From Blepharisma stoltei (Eukaryota; Ciliophora; Heterotrichea; Heterotrichida; Blepharismidae): a DNA stretch of 64,000 nucleotides. A program made the position numbers and the translations under genes. The stretch covers positions 248,001 to 312,000 of the forward strand of contig CAJZBQ010000021.1 of the NCBI GenBank assembly GCA_914767885.1, written 5' to 3'. This document shows, in pieces, positions 33,056-41,983 of this stretch. Below the pieces are notes generated by a model. The model was not told the origin of the DNA. It was given only the letters and a program-made list of their open reading frames with translations, and did not search any database. Position 1 is the stretch's first letter, and each line of letters begins with the position of its first letter.

Positions 33056-34021
33056 ATGGAAGAACGAAAATCACGCCGCCCCAAAGATAACGCGCTGAAG
33101 CAGCAAAGATTATGAGCATATCAGCCTATTCATACACTCAAATCGACTGTGATTGTTTTATCTGTCAGTGGAACTCTTTTTTTCATTTTTGGGATTGTTT
33201 TATATGTGGAGGCTGACCAAGTAAAAGAATACTCAGAAAGATATGACAATCATATAGGCTGCAATGGGACTTGAGATAAGCCTGCGACCTGTGAAATTGA
33301 AATAGATATCGACGACCGTATGGAAAATCCAGTATACATTTATTATCAACTTTATAACTTTTACCAGAATTACAGACTTTATGTGAAATCGCGGTCTTAT
33401 GTACAGCTGAGAGGCGATTCCATGACTTCTACAGAGCACGCAAAGTGCTCTCCTATAAAAAAAGTAAAAGATTTAGACCTGAAAAGGGACGTTTCATGGA
33501 AAAATACGCCACTTTCTGAGAGTCAAGATGCCAATCCCTGTGGACTAGTCGCGAAAAGCGTTTTCAATGACACATATGCCCTATATTACAGTGAAAATAC
33601 GACAAGAATCAATATTTCAGAAAAAGATATCGCATGGAAGTCTGATAGAGATTATATGTTTAAAAGAACCAGCGACTATGAAGATTCTGAATGGATTGAT
33701 GTAGAAGATGAACATTTTATTGTCTGGATGAGGAATGCACCTATGCCAACTTTCAGAAAATTGTGGGGGATTATAAAGCAAGATTTAGAATCTGGAGTCT
33801 ACAGGCTCCAAATAAAGGATAATTATGATGTATCAAGATGGAGCGGAGAAAAACACATTGTCTTTAGCACTGCTAATTCACTTGGAGGAAAAAATTACTT
33901 TTTAGGGCTTGTATTTTTAAGTGCAGGAGGCATGTGTGTCGTTGCGATCATTTTCTTTTGCGGGATGAGCATGTTTTCAAAGAAAAAAGTTATTGATCCT
34001 GCCCATCTTAAATGGAAATAA
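33056..34021 (+). CDS. TMEM30A: CDC50/LEM3 family flippase subunit
   Basis: 321 aa with two TGA-Trp codons (QQRLWAYQP, CNGTWDKPATC). Topology: short cytosolic N-terminus, TM1 (TVIVLSVSGTLFFIFGIVLYV), a large ectodomain with conserved Cys and N-glycosylation sites (NGT, NDT, NTT), the NPVYIYYQLYNFYQNYRLYVKSRS signature, NPCG and WSGEKHIVFST motifs, TM2 (YFLGLVFLSAGGMCVVAIIFF). CDC50 proteins are obligate partners of P4-ATPases that flip aminophospholipids. No insertion; 9 bp tail-to-tail with the next gene. Confidence 0.92.
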
Positions 34022-34030
34022 TTTTATATA

Positions 34031-35943
34031 TTATAATCTTAATATTGGTATCCTTGACGGTCTTTTCTCTTTTACAGGCCTTGCAGGCACTTTTACAACT
34101 GGTTTTACTGTAGTTTTTTGCAAATATTTATCAAAATCTATCAGCGCGCTTTCTTCGATTCTGAGATTCTCTAACGAAGAATCAGTCAGAATTTGTTTTT
34201 CTGCAAATTCTAGCTTGTTGCTTAACAAATCTTCTTCTTTTATATGCGATTTCAAGCTCATTGATAAAGATTTAGCATGCTTTCTTGGCGGTATCTGGAG
34301 TAATTTTTTACTGCTCAGCATTGTGCTGTTTATTTCCTGATTTAATTTGGCAAGTCTATTATTATAAGACTCGACCTCGCTTGACCCAGTTTCTACATCT
34401 TCAATATTATAGGACGGAGAAAGTAATGCGGATAAGTTGCCTGATCTGCAGGTTGAAGGAATTTCAAGCTTTATTTGTGTATTGTGTTTTGGCTTACTTC
34501 GGAATAATGGATTAGATTTATATGAGTGATTCTGCACAAGCTCTGTTGTGAATGATAAAAGAATAAGAATTGCTTGGTTTCATTGCTCTGAACGGAGAAG
34601 TTCATTGAAATGGTTGGGATATATGTTTGACTTACTCCCCCCCCCATCCTTGATCGAACGATTGACTGTAAAAATTCCTAAAAATTGGGGAAATTAACCC
34701 CCATCCTTGATCGAACGATTTTCATATCATGCAAATTTTTATATATATAAAAAATATTAGTTATCAAAAGCTTTGGAAGATGTGCCTAATGAAGTTGTTT
34801 TCAGAGACTTTGAGACGACAGAAATCTGCGAAATCAACCATCCGAAGTGATTTAGCCATCAACCTAGACTTAAAAACTCAATAATCTAATAAAATAGAGA
34901 TTCTTTAAAATTTAAAAAAACAATTAATTTAAATTAAAATTTATACAGTTTAAAGGGTAACTAAAAAAATCAAAATATTAAAAATTGGTATTTTATGAAA
35001 TTAATTCAATTTTTTGCTGTAAAAATAATTATTAAATACTCTTAACCCTCTTATTTAAAAGTAAATAAAAAAATCTATATTTATCTTTTTCATTTTATAT
35101 ATAAAAATTTTTTTCCCAAAAAAATTTTTTTTAACCCTCATCCTTGATCGAACGATGGCGAGTCGTTCGATCAAGGATGGGGGGGGGAGTTAGCGAATAA
35201 TAGACTTATATCATGGTTTTTTTGGATTTCGTAAATCATTTTGCTGCTTTTTTCTATAATTTCGGTATATATTAAGGGGTTTTCATCTGATAATGTACAG
35301 CTATTGCAGTTGCTTCTGCTGTTTTGAAGATCATCTTTTAGCGCGCTGTTTGTTTTCATTAATTTTTTTCATATTTTCTCCTTTTCTCCTTTTTCTTTAC
35401 TGTAGAAGCTTTTTTCTAAATTTTGAATTTGCTCTTTTAATCTTCCAATTTCTTCATCTTTATGTCCTATAACCCTTTTCAAATTTTCAAAATCATCGAA
35501 AATTGCATTTATTTTTTCCATTTTCACCTCAAGTTTATCTTTATCTTTTGAAACTTGCTCCAAAGACTTCACCAGCTCACTATTTTTTCTCTCAAGATTT
35601 TCATAGCTCACCCTAAAAAAAATTTTGTTTGCTCATGGAGAGTTTTTTTTAAAAATATCCCAAAAAACAAAAATTAATTTATAGAAATTGCCCGAGGATG
35701 GCGCAAAATAGCGCCATCCTCGGGCAATTTCTATAATTTTCATTTAAAATTAAACAGAATTAATTATCACTAATATCAAAATATATTTTCATAAAAAGAT
35801 TTTACTCAGACAATAGGGATTTTTCCAATGGCTTTATTCGTTCAAGGATGGGAGTAAGAAGAAGCAAGTGTTTTTAAAGCATTTTTAAGCTTTTTTTTAT
35901 CAGATCTTAATCGAGATATACCTATTTTAAAGAATATAAGCAT
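34031..35943 (-). CDS. Coiled-coil protein split by two M2-type IESs
   Basis: 367 aa after removing 35604-35854 and 34633-35190. ATG at 35943 (MLIFFKIGISRLRSDKKKLKNALKTLASS) joins SYENLERKNSELVKSLEQ, a coiled coil running to about residue 110 (EEIGRLKEQIQNLEK). It then joins DISLLFAK-SNIYPNHFNELLRSEQW with Trp from TGA, and ends RPVKEKRPSRIPILRL. Both joins are TA-to-TA and in frame. No known domain; the C-terminal half is basic and Ser-rich. The start is inferred from the first ATG of the open frame. Confidence 0.8.
34633..35190. mobile_element. M2 variant element (CATCCTTGATCGAACGA type), TA-bounded
   Basis: Left end TTACTCCCCCCCCCATCCTT, right end AAGGATGGGGGGGGGAGTTA; TA at 34633-34634 and 35191-35192. 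The subterminal unit CATCCTTGATCGAACGAT occurs four times, in both orientations, taking the place that the CTCCGTGAGTGAACAA unit holds in the other M2 copies. AT-rich non-coding interior. Removal restores the frame GCT AAG TCA. Confidence 0.88.
35604..35854. mobile_element. Decayed M2 element with a perfect 24-bp hairpin
   Basis: TA at 35604-35605 and 35855-35856. One end reads TACTCCCATCCTTGAACGAA (minus strand), an eroded M2 terminus; the other has TTTGCTCATGGAGAG. Inside, 35681-35704 and 35711-35734 form a perfect 24-bp stem with a 6-nt loop. Removal gives TCT TCT TAT GAA, keeping the frame. Confidence 0.78.
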
Positions 35944-36002
35944 TCCTACTCAGCTATTATCCTTTTTTAAATATTAAATAAAATTTTATTTATTGTAAAT
36001 AT

Positions 36003-36200
36003 TTATATCACGTTTCTTGCTTTAGCCATGTCATTATGAATATTAACTAAAAATTCTTTCTCTACCTCTGAATTGTTTAATTTTCAAGTGTCGCTACTTC
36101 TATCTTTATCCATCAAACTTTCTGACAGCTTCGTCTTTAAAGAGTTAGTATCTGAAGGTGACCTAAGGTGTATGCATGAGTAATGCCTTCCTTTTTGCAT
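36003..36200 (-). CDS. Small hypothetical protein
   Basis: 65-aa frame from ATG at 36200 to TAA at 36003 with one TGA as Trp (SSDTWKLNNSEVEKEFL). Charged, Ser-rich, no domain. It could instead be an exon of the adjacent minus-strand gene. Supported only by composition and the open frame. Confidence 0.45.
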
Positions 36201-36261
36201 TTAAATTGGTTTGTTAAATAATAATTTACAAATAGAAAAAAATAGCGCTAAATAGAGCAAG

Positions 36262-36645
36262 ATGACAACACAAATTCTAAACGACGGTATTGATTTTTTT
36301 AGGGAGAAATTTGTTGGGTATCTTACCTTAACTTTGAAAGAGAAATATGGTTCTCAATGGATGGATTGTGCTTTAAATCCTCCAGGTCAAGATTCATTAA
36401 TGTCAGGAAGAAAGAACTCAGAGAGATGGGATATACAGTTTTCCTCACAAATATTTCATGCTCATTGGGATTCTCTTTACAAAGATAAAGTTGATGGCAA
36501 ATTCCCCAAAGCCTTGATGACATTAATAAAGTTTTATAGAAATGAGTGAGCTCATCAAAGCGCATTAGGGAATAGAGAAGTTTATAGAGCGATTGATGCA
36601 ATGCAATGAATGCTAGAATCACTTACTGCTTTATATGGAATATAA
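36262..36645 (+). CDS. HEPN-domain protein (Swt1-like HEPN)
   Basis: 127 aa with two TGA read as Trp (FYRNEWAHQSALGN, AMQWMLESL). The C-terminal half has the Swt1-like HEPN pattern: an all-helical segment, RNEWAH fitting the R-x4-6-H motif of HEPN ribonucleases, and YRAIDAMQWMLESL. HEPN domains cut RNA or mediate dimerisation in RNA-processing and defence proteins. The domain stands alone here, without an attached nuclease or kinase. Catalytic activity is inferred from the motif only. Confidence 0.7.
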
Positions 36646-36657
36646 ATCTATAAAATT

Positions 36658-36806
36658 TATAGCCCGGGGCCTCGTTTGGGTTACTTTGGACTGTAAAGCG
36701 CCCTACTAACTGGCGGGTTTGGCTAGGGCTGCAACTTTGCCAAGTCAATTCCAGTTGGTAAGACACTTTGCAGCCTAGGGCAATCCAAAGGAGGCCCTGA
36801 GCTATA
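36658..36806. repeat. Compact GC-rich inverted-repeat element (149 bp)
   Basis: Ends TATAGCCCGGGGCCTCGTTT and AAAGGAGGCCCTGAGCTATA are inverted repeats of about 20-25 bp. Inside, GGCTAGGGCTGCAA pairs with TTTGCAGCCTAGGGC. It sits right after the HEPN gene's stop in AT-rich DNA. It could be a tiny MITE (TATA at both ends) or a structured RNA; the ends favour a MITE. Confidence 0.6.
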
Positions 36807-37020
36807 CCATAATAAAAACAATTTAATATCATTGCCTTATGTATGGCAAATTATATTATTTATTGTAGATTTAATTAGATGAAAAATCCTCAATTAGTAA
36901 ATATAAAAAATTATAATAAGCTGTTTTTTATTTTTCATATAATAGCAAAATGATAGTAAATACTATAAAAGGAAGTTTAAAGTTGACGCAGGATTACTAG
37001 AAAACAGCAGAAATAATTTA

Positions 37021-37593
37021 ATGCTAGAAATGTGCAGACAAAGCCCATATCTACAAATGGAAGCAAAAGTAAAAGCTGATAATAGCGCAGCAAAAATTTT
37101 GTCTCACAATCGAAGTGATCCTAGAAAAATTCAAGCTGAAGTCAAGCCTGCAATTGAGACAAAAAAATTGACATATACAATTATAGATAAAGCTCCAGAA
37201 GAAAAACGAGAAATTTATGACATAAAAGAAATTAAAAAACAAGTTGAGCCAATTTATTATGTCCCTCAAAATCAGCCAATTGGAATTGACCAAACACAAA
37301 ATTTAGCACACCAAAATATTTATGCAAACATAGGATCATATAATCCTACTATGTCTACGAGTCAGCCTTTAGTTTTTACATGTATGGCTTGCAGCAGTGC
37401 AATTAACGAGACTCAAAAATATACTTGTTATGGTCATAACTGCATAGTATGCACTAATTGCTTGGTGAAAGTGTATCAATATCATGGCGTTTTTGCTTGT
37501 CCAAGATGCCAAACTCCTTTGACTGAAAACGATCAGCAATACTTGCAAAGCCTTTTTAATGCTAACTATCATGCTAACTTTTATGAAAAATAA
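37021..37593 (+). CDS. RING-like zinc-binding protein
   Basis: 190 aa. The N-terminal 115 residues are low-complexity and charged. The C-terminus holds a Cys/His cluster CMACSSAI...CYGHNCIVCTNCLVKVYQYHGVFACPRC, spaced like a RING or a related cross-brace finger. RING proteins are often ubiquitin ligases, but E2-contact residues cannot be judged here. The first ATG of the frame is used; a later Met in QMEAKVK is possible. Confidence 0.68.
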   Translation: MLEMCRQSPYLQMEAKVKADNSAAKILSHNRSDPRKIQAEVKPAIETKKLTYTIIDKAPEEKREIYDIKEIKKQVEPIYYVPQNQPIGIDQTQNLAHQNIYANIGSYNPTMSTSQPLVFTCMACSSAINETQKYTCYGHNCIVCTNCLVKVYQYHGVFACPRCQTPLTENDQQYLQSLFNANYHANFYEK

Positions 37594-37801
37594 TAAATAA
37601 GCATTGAATTTATAATTTTATGCGCTTTCTTCACTACTTTCTTCAGCTAAACTTTCGTCTTCACTACCCTCACTCCCTTAATGCTTGGAAAGAAGTAAAG
37701 CTAATTAATTTTTTTTGAAAAATTAACCATTATATGAAATTTAATAAATTTGCAATTAGAGTCAAAAAATTGGTTTTAATAAAAATTTATATACCAGCAT
37801 C

Positions 37802-39953
37802 TTATGAGCCAAGCAAATTTTCTTCTTTTCCAAGTGATGAGTCAGTTGATTGAGAATTCTCTTCGCTATTCTGCTCAGTTGTGCTTGTGTCAGTTGAAGA
37901 GCTATCTACGGCCTCTTCTTCTTCTTCACTTTCTGTGCTTTCAGTGCTTTCAGTGCTCTCAGTGCTCTCTGTGCTTTCTGCTTGCTCTTCTTCAGACTCC
38001 TCTTCTTCACTGCTATCTTCTGCTGATACTGAATCTGCTCCTGTTTCTTCCTCTTCGCTAACCTCAGCGTCTTCATCGGTAGCAGTTTCTGCTGTATCTT
38101 CTTCAGCACTTTCTTCATTTGAATAATCAACTTCATCTGCAAGCTCAATTGCTTCATCAATGGTGTTTCCAAGATTATCAACTTACTTACTTACTTAGTT
38201 ACTTAGGTATTTAAGGTGTCTTGATTTCTTCAGCAGGATGATTTAGGCATGCTTAAGCCCATCCTTTTAACTCCCGACTGGTGACGTCACCAAGCAATCT
38301 TGGACCGGTTAGCCCGACCAAGCCATTTCTATAAAGTTCCGCCCTCAGCTGGGCAAGAAATCTCGCACCGGCAGCGTTGCCTCGCCTGAACTTGACTCCT
38401 GCGCGTGTTCCGCCTAAGGGTCACCCTCCTCAGGTGTGTCAAGCAGAAACCCAGATGTCCTTAGCATCCTGGACCAATTGAATACCCTATGCGGTATTCC
38501 ATATTGGTGTTGCGGATAAAAGGCCACGTGGAAAACTGAACCCCACAATAATAAAAGCGAGGGAAGGAAATAGTTCTCGGAGAGAACTAATTCCGCACTG
38601 AGCCATTTTATTATTATCCAAGATTATCAACACTTTGTGAAAGCTCATTGATTTCTTCTGTTAAATGCTCATCTGCATCTTCCAAAGACTGCAAAATAGC
38701 ATCTTCATACATATCGATTTCTTCATTGACTGTATCGGTCCTATTCTGAATTATTTCACTTGTCTCGTCTGTCACTGTTTCTGTTGCTTCATCCCATAAT
38801 GCGACTCTTGGATTTTTCTTCAAGAGTATTCATTTTATAATTTTTTATGATTTTCCCTACAAAACTGTTTAAATAGCCATGTCCTAAAAAAAAGTTTTTA
38901 TAAAATAAACAGAATTAATTGAAAATTATAGAATAACTTTGAACAATTATTTAGCTCGCATAATGCTTCCTGGAAGTCTTTTTCATCTTCTGTTTCAGCT
39001 TCATACAGCATATCAACATCTTCTGCTAGTCCATCCAAATTATTTTCCACGTAAATATCTTCAGGCTCTGTGTCAAGTCCAGCCTGAGCATTATCCAATA
39101 TTTCTTCTTTTTCATCTTCAAGTCCTTCTATTTTAGTCTCTATAACAGCTTTATCTTTTTTTAGGTCATTTATTTTACTTTCTAAGTCCTGGACTTTTTC
39201 CGATTCCGAATCTTCACTACTATAATAACTCGTCGAGTCCCCTGATGAGCTTGACTGTACAGGACACTCGCTTTGTGACTCTGAATCCGCATGATAATAA
39301 AATGAGGGATGGCAGCTTCCTGTATCTTCCCCAGTCCCTACAAGGCAATAATATCCATTTTGACACCATCCACAATTTGAATCCAACAAGCAACTAGAGC
39401 AGCTTGTATACCCATCACATGCATCATTGGCGCATTCCCCATACTCAAAGCTCTCACATTCTTCTTTATCAGGCCCTGAAGAGTCTCCATCCACACAAAG
39501 CTGCTCAGAACTGCACCATACACAGCTTGTAAAAGCAGTGCACGCTGAGCATGACGTGTATTCGTCACAGTCTTTTTTATATTTTTCAAGTTCTTCTTCT
39601 AGCTCATCTATATCGTGATTAATTCAAAACAGCTCATTTTCAAGATCTGAAATTTCACCATCAATTAAAGATGTAGAGAGCTGTGCATTCATGGTGATGG
39701 TAGAATCAAGCTGGTCATTTGTTGATTTTATTGCTGAGTCCAGCTGTACTGAAAGATCTGATAAGTTTTCATTGACTTTTTCAACACCGTCTGCAAGTTT
39801 TCCTAAGCTTGTTTTTGGTTCATATTTAGAAGACGTTTCTGAGGTTTCTGCTTGTAAAAAAGATAAAAATTCTTGTGGGTTATGAGTAGAGGTGGAAGAA
39901 ACAAAATATGATGCAAGATATAGAATGAGGAGGCATGCTTTTATTGTTTTCAT
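37802..39953 (-). CDS. Acidic secreted protein with PSI repeats, split by a SINE-A and a 125-bp IES
   Basis: 525 aa after removals, divisible by three. Signal peptide MKTIKACLLILYLASYFVSS from ATG 39953, a helical segment, two PSI (plexin-type) Cys modules (CDEYTSCSACTAFTSCVWC and CDGYTSCSSCLLDSNCGWC), a coiled coil (VQDLESKINDLKKDKAVIETKI), then a highly acidic tail with tandem STE units (AESTESTESTESTESTES). Joins: ALCEL-LLKKNPRVALWDE across 38827-38951, and SVDNLG-NTIDEAIEL across the SINE. Stop at 37802. A further acidic stretch encoded at about 37623-37680 (SEGSEDESLAEESSEESA) could be the true tail behind another unresolved IES. Confidence 0.82.
38183..38616 (-). mobile_element. SINE-A retroelement inside a coding frame
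   Basis: Target duplication TCCAAGATTATCAAC at 38168-38182 and 38617-38631. On the minus strand it begins AATAAAATGGCTCAGTGCGG and ends in a (TAAG)n tail (seen as ACTTACTTACTT at 38181). TGGCTCAGTGCGG resembles a tRNA A-box, and GGGTTCAGTTTTCC downstream resembles a B-box, so a Pol III tRNA-type SINE head is likely. Nearly identical to 44123-44537. Confidence 0.9.
38827..38951. other. 125-bp TA-bounded IES
   Basis: TA at 38827-38828 and 38952-38953. AT-rich, with stops in all coding directions. Removal gives GAG CTA CTC TTG AAG, restoring the frame of the PSI-repeat gene. It has weak similarity to M2 interiors (AAACAGAATTAATTG). Confidence 0.8.
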
Positions 39954-40073
39954 AGCCGTTTTATAAATTGGGGTATAAGAAAGAAACATCTTTTAAATCA
40001 GGATAGTTTATATGATAAATACTTAGGGTTGCTTATGGGTTTATTGAATATTTTTATATAAATTAAATACTAA

Positions 40074-41135
40074 ATGGAACACACTGCTGTTTTTCGAATT
40101 TTGGCAAATGCAAATCTGGTAAAACAGTATCTAAAATTGTTTCAGCAGAATGGGGTTGATGATGAAACCATAACTGAGCTGAATGAAAATCATCTTGAAG
40201 AAATGGGAATTTTCAATAAAGCGCATAGAGATCTTATCCTACAATGTAGAGATAATCTCTCAAATGAAGAATTCCCTATAAACACTCAATTGGAAGAAGA
40301 GAAAAAAGAAACTCATGGTCCCCAAAACCCTATCACAATTGCGATGCTGCTTAAATCAAGCAATGTGAGCACCAGATCAAAAGCTCTGTCTAATGATAAT
40401 TTTCTTAGAAAACTCATAATGGCTGAGTTGTCTGATAAAAATATCGACAGCATACAATGTCTCGACAACTGTCCCCGATTGCAAGTTTTATATTTGAACA
40501 GCAATAAAATAAACGCAATTGAAAATATTGAAATGCTATCAAGCTTAAGAATTTTGTCATTAGAAAATAATTTGATCTCACGATTATCAGGTCTCTCAAA
40601 TCTTAGCCATTTAGAGAAGCTTCATTTGGATAGAAATTGCATTCAAAAAATTGAAGGCTTAGAAAATTTAAATGAATTAACAGAACTTCATTGTAATCGA
40701 CAGAACATTAGAGTTCCTTTAGAATTTGACGAAAATTCAATAGTCGGGATTTCTCCTAATTTGAGAATTTTGTCGCTGTGTGGAAATAAAATAGAAGATA
40801 TTTCTTTACTGTGATACCTTGATAAAGCTGAAGAAATAGACCTTTCTGAAAACCAAATTCAGATGGGAGAAGATTTTATTAAAGCTTTAAGCTGCATGAA
40901 TTATTTAAAAATTTTGAATTTGTCTGGGAATCCGATTGTTAGGAGGCCAAAGTATAGAGATGAAGTAATTTTGTCGAATTACTCAATACAAGAGTTGGAT
41001 GGAAAGACAATTCTTGGTAATGAAAGAGAGTATTTGTTGAGGCTTCATGGAAAAGGAAGAGCACCAGTGAAGAAAGAGACTAAAAAAGGGATTGATTTAG
41101 CTGTGGTTGGGAATCGATTCAATAAAAATAAATAA
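40074..41135 (+). CDS. SAM-domain leucine-rich-repeat protein
   Basis: 353 aa with one TGA as Trp (DISLLWYLDKAEEIDLSEN). An N-terminal SAM domain (VKQYLKLFQQNGVDDETITELNENHLEEMGIFNKAHRDLILQC) precedes about seven SDS22-type LRRs (VLYLNSNKINAIENIEML, LEKLHLDRNCIQKIEGLENL, LKILNLSGNPIVRRPKYRDEV), ending in an LRR cap and a basic tail. Domain order suits a scaffold, possibly ciliary, as SDS22-like LRRs are common there. Function is not assignable. No insertion. Confidence 0.82.
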
Positions 41136-41580
41136 AAATCGTAATATTTATTGTTTCAGACCAGATTATATATTTTTTCCTTTATTAGAGATTAATATAC
41201 TTCGTAATAGTTTTAAGAAAATTAAAATTCTATGGAAAGATATTAGCACTTTCTAAGATATTTGCAAAATATGAATAAAATAGTCACTGATAATTGAGAA
41301 AAATAAAAGATATGGTGCCATATTAATAATAATTATTTCATTTATTAAGAAAATATAATGATGCCAAGACATTTTACTACTTTCATCAATTTTGAGGTAA
41401 AATTATAGTACAGTCGGAATCTATACTGATAATGAACCAAATAATATTTTTTTACTATTAAATTTTTTATATTAAAATATTTTTATTTCAATTATTTTCC
41501 CTCAATTTTGTATTTCTCATTATTTATATTAACCTAAAATGACAATTTATATTTTGATAAACGCATAATTTAATTATACT
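41136..41580. other. AT-rich intergenic spacer
   Basis: About 445 bp, AT-rich, with no supported feature; it ends at the M2 element. Confidence 0.45.
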
Positions 41581-41975
41581 TACTCCTCCCCCCCCCCCCT
41601 CCGTGAGCGAACAAAAAAATTTTGTTCGCTCACGGAGGGGGGTTAATTTTTTTTTTTAAAAAAAACAATTTATATATATAATTTTATAAAAAATATTTTT
41701 TTCGAAATTTAAAAAAATCCTAATTTGCAAAAATTGGGAAGCAAATATTAATTTAAATTTGCAAAATTTATGTTTTAAAACGCAATTTGTTTAAAATTAA
41801 ACAGAATTAGCTCTAGATTTCATTATACTAATTATCACTTATATATCAAAATTTTTTTCCATTAAAATTTTTTCTATTAAAAAAAATTTTTGTTCACTCA
41901 CGGAGGGTGGGTTTTTGGTCAAAAAATGGCGATTTTTCTAATGGTTTTGTTCGCTCACGGAGGGGGGGGGGGAGT
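41581..41975. mobile_element. M2 element just upstream of a start codon
   Basis: TTACTCC + C-run + TCCGTGAGCGAAC at the left end, forming a hairpin with GTTCGCTCACGGAGGGG. The right end is GGAGGGGGGGGGGGAGTTA. TA at 41581-41582 and 41976-41977. Interior almost the same as 11718-12095. It ends 7 bp before the ATG at 41984, so it lies in the 5' leader or promoter of that gene. Confidence 0.85.
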
Positions 41976-41983
41976 TAAGTAAA

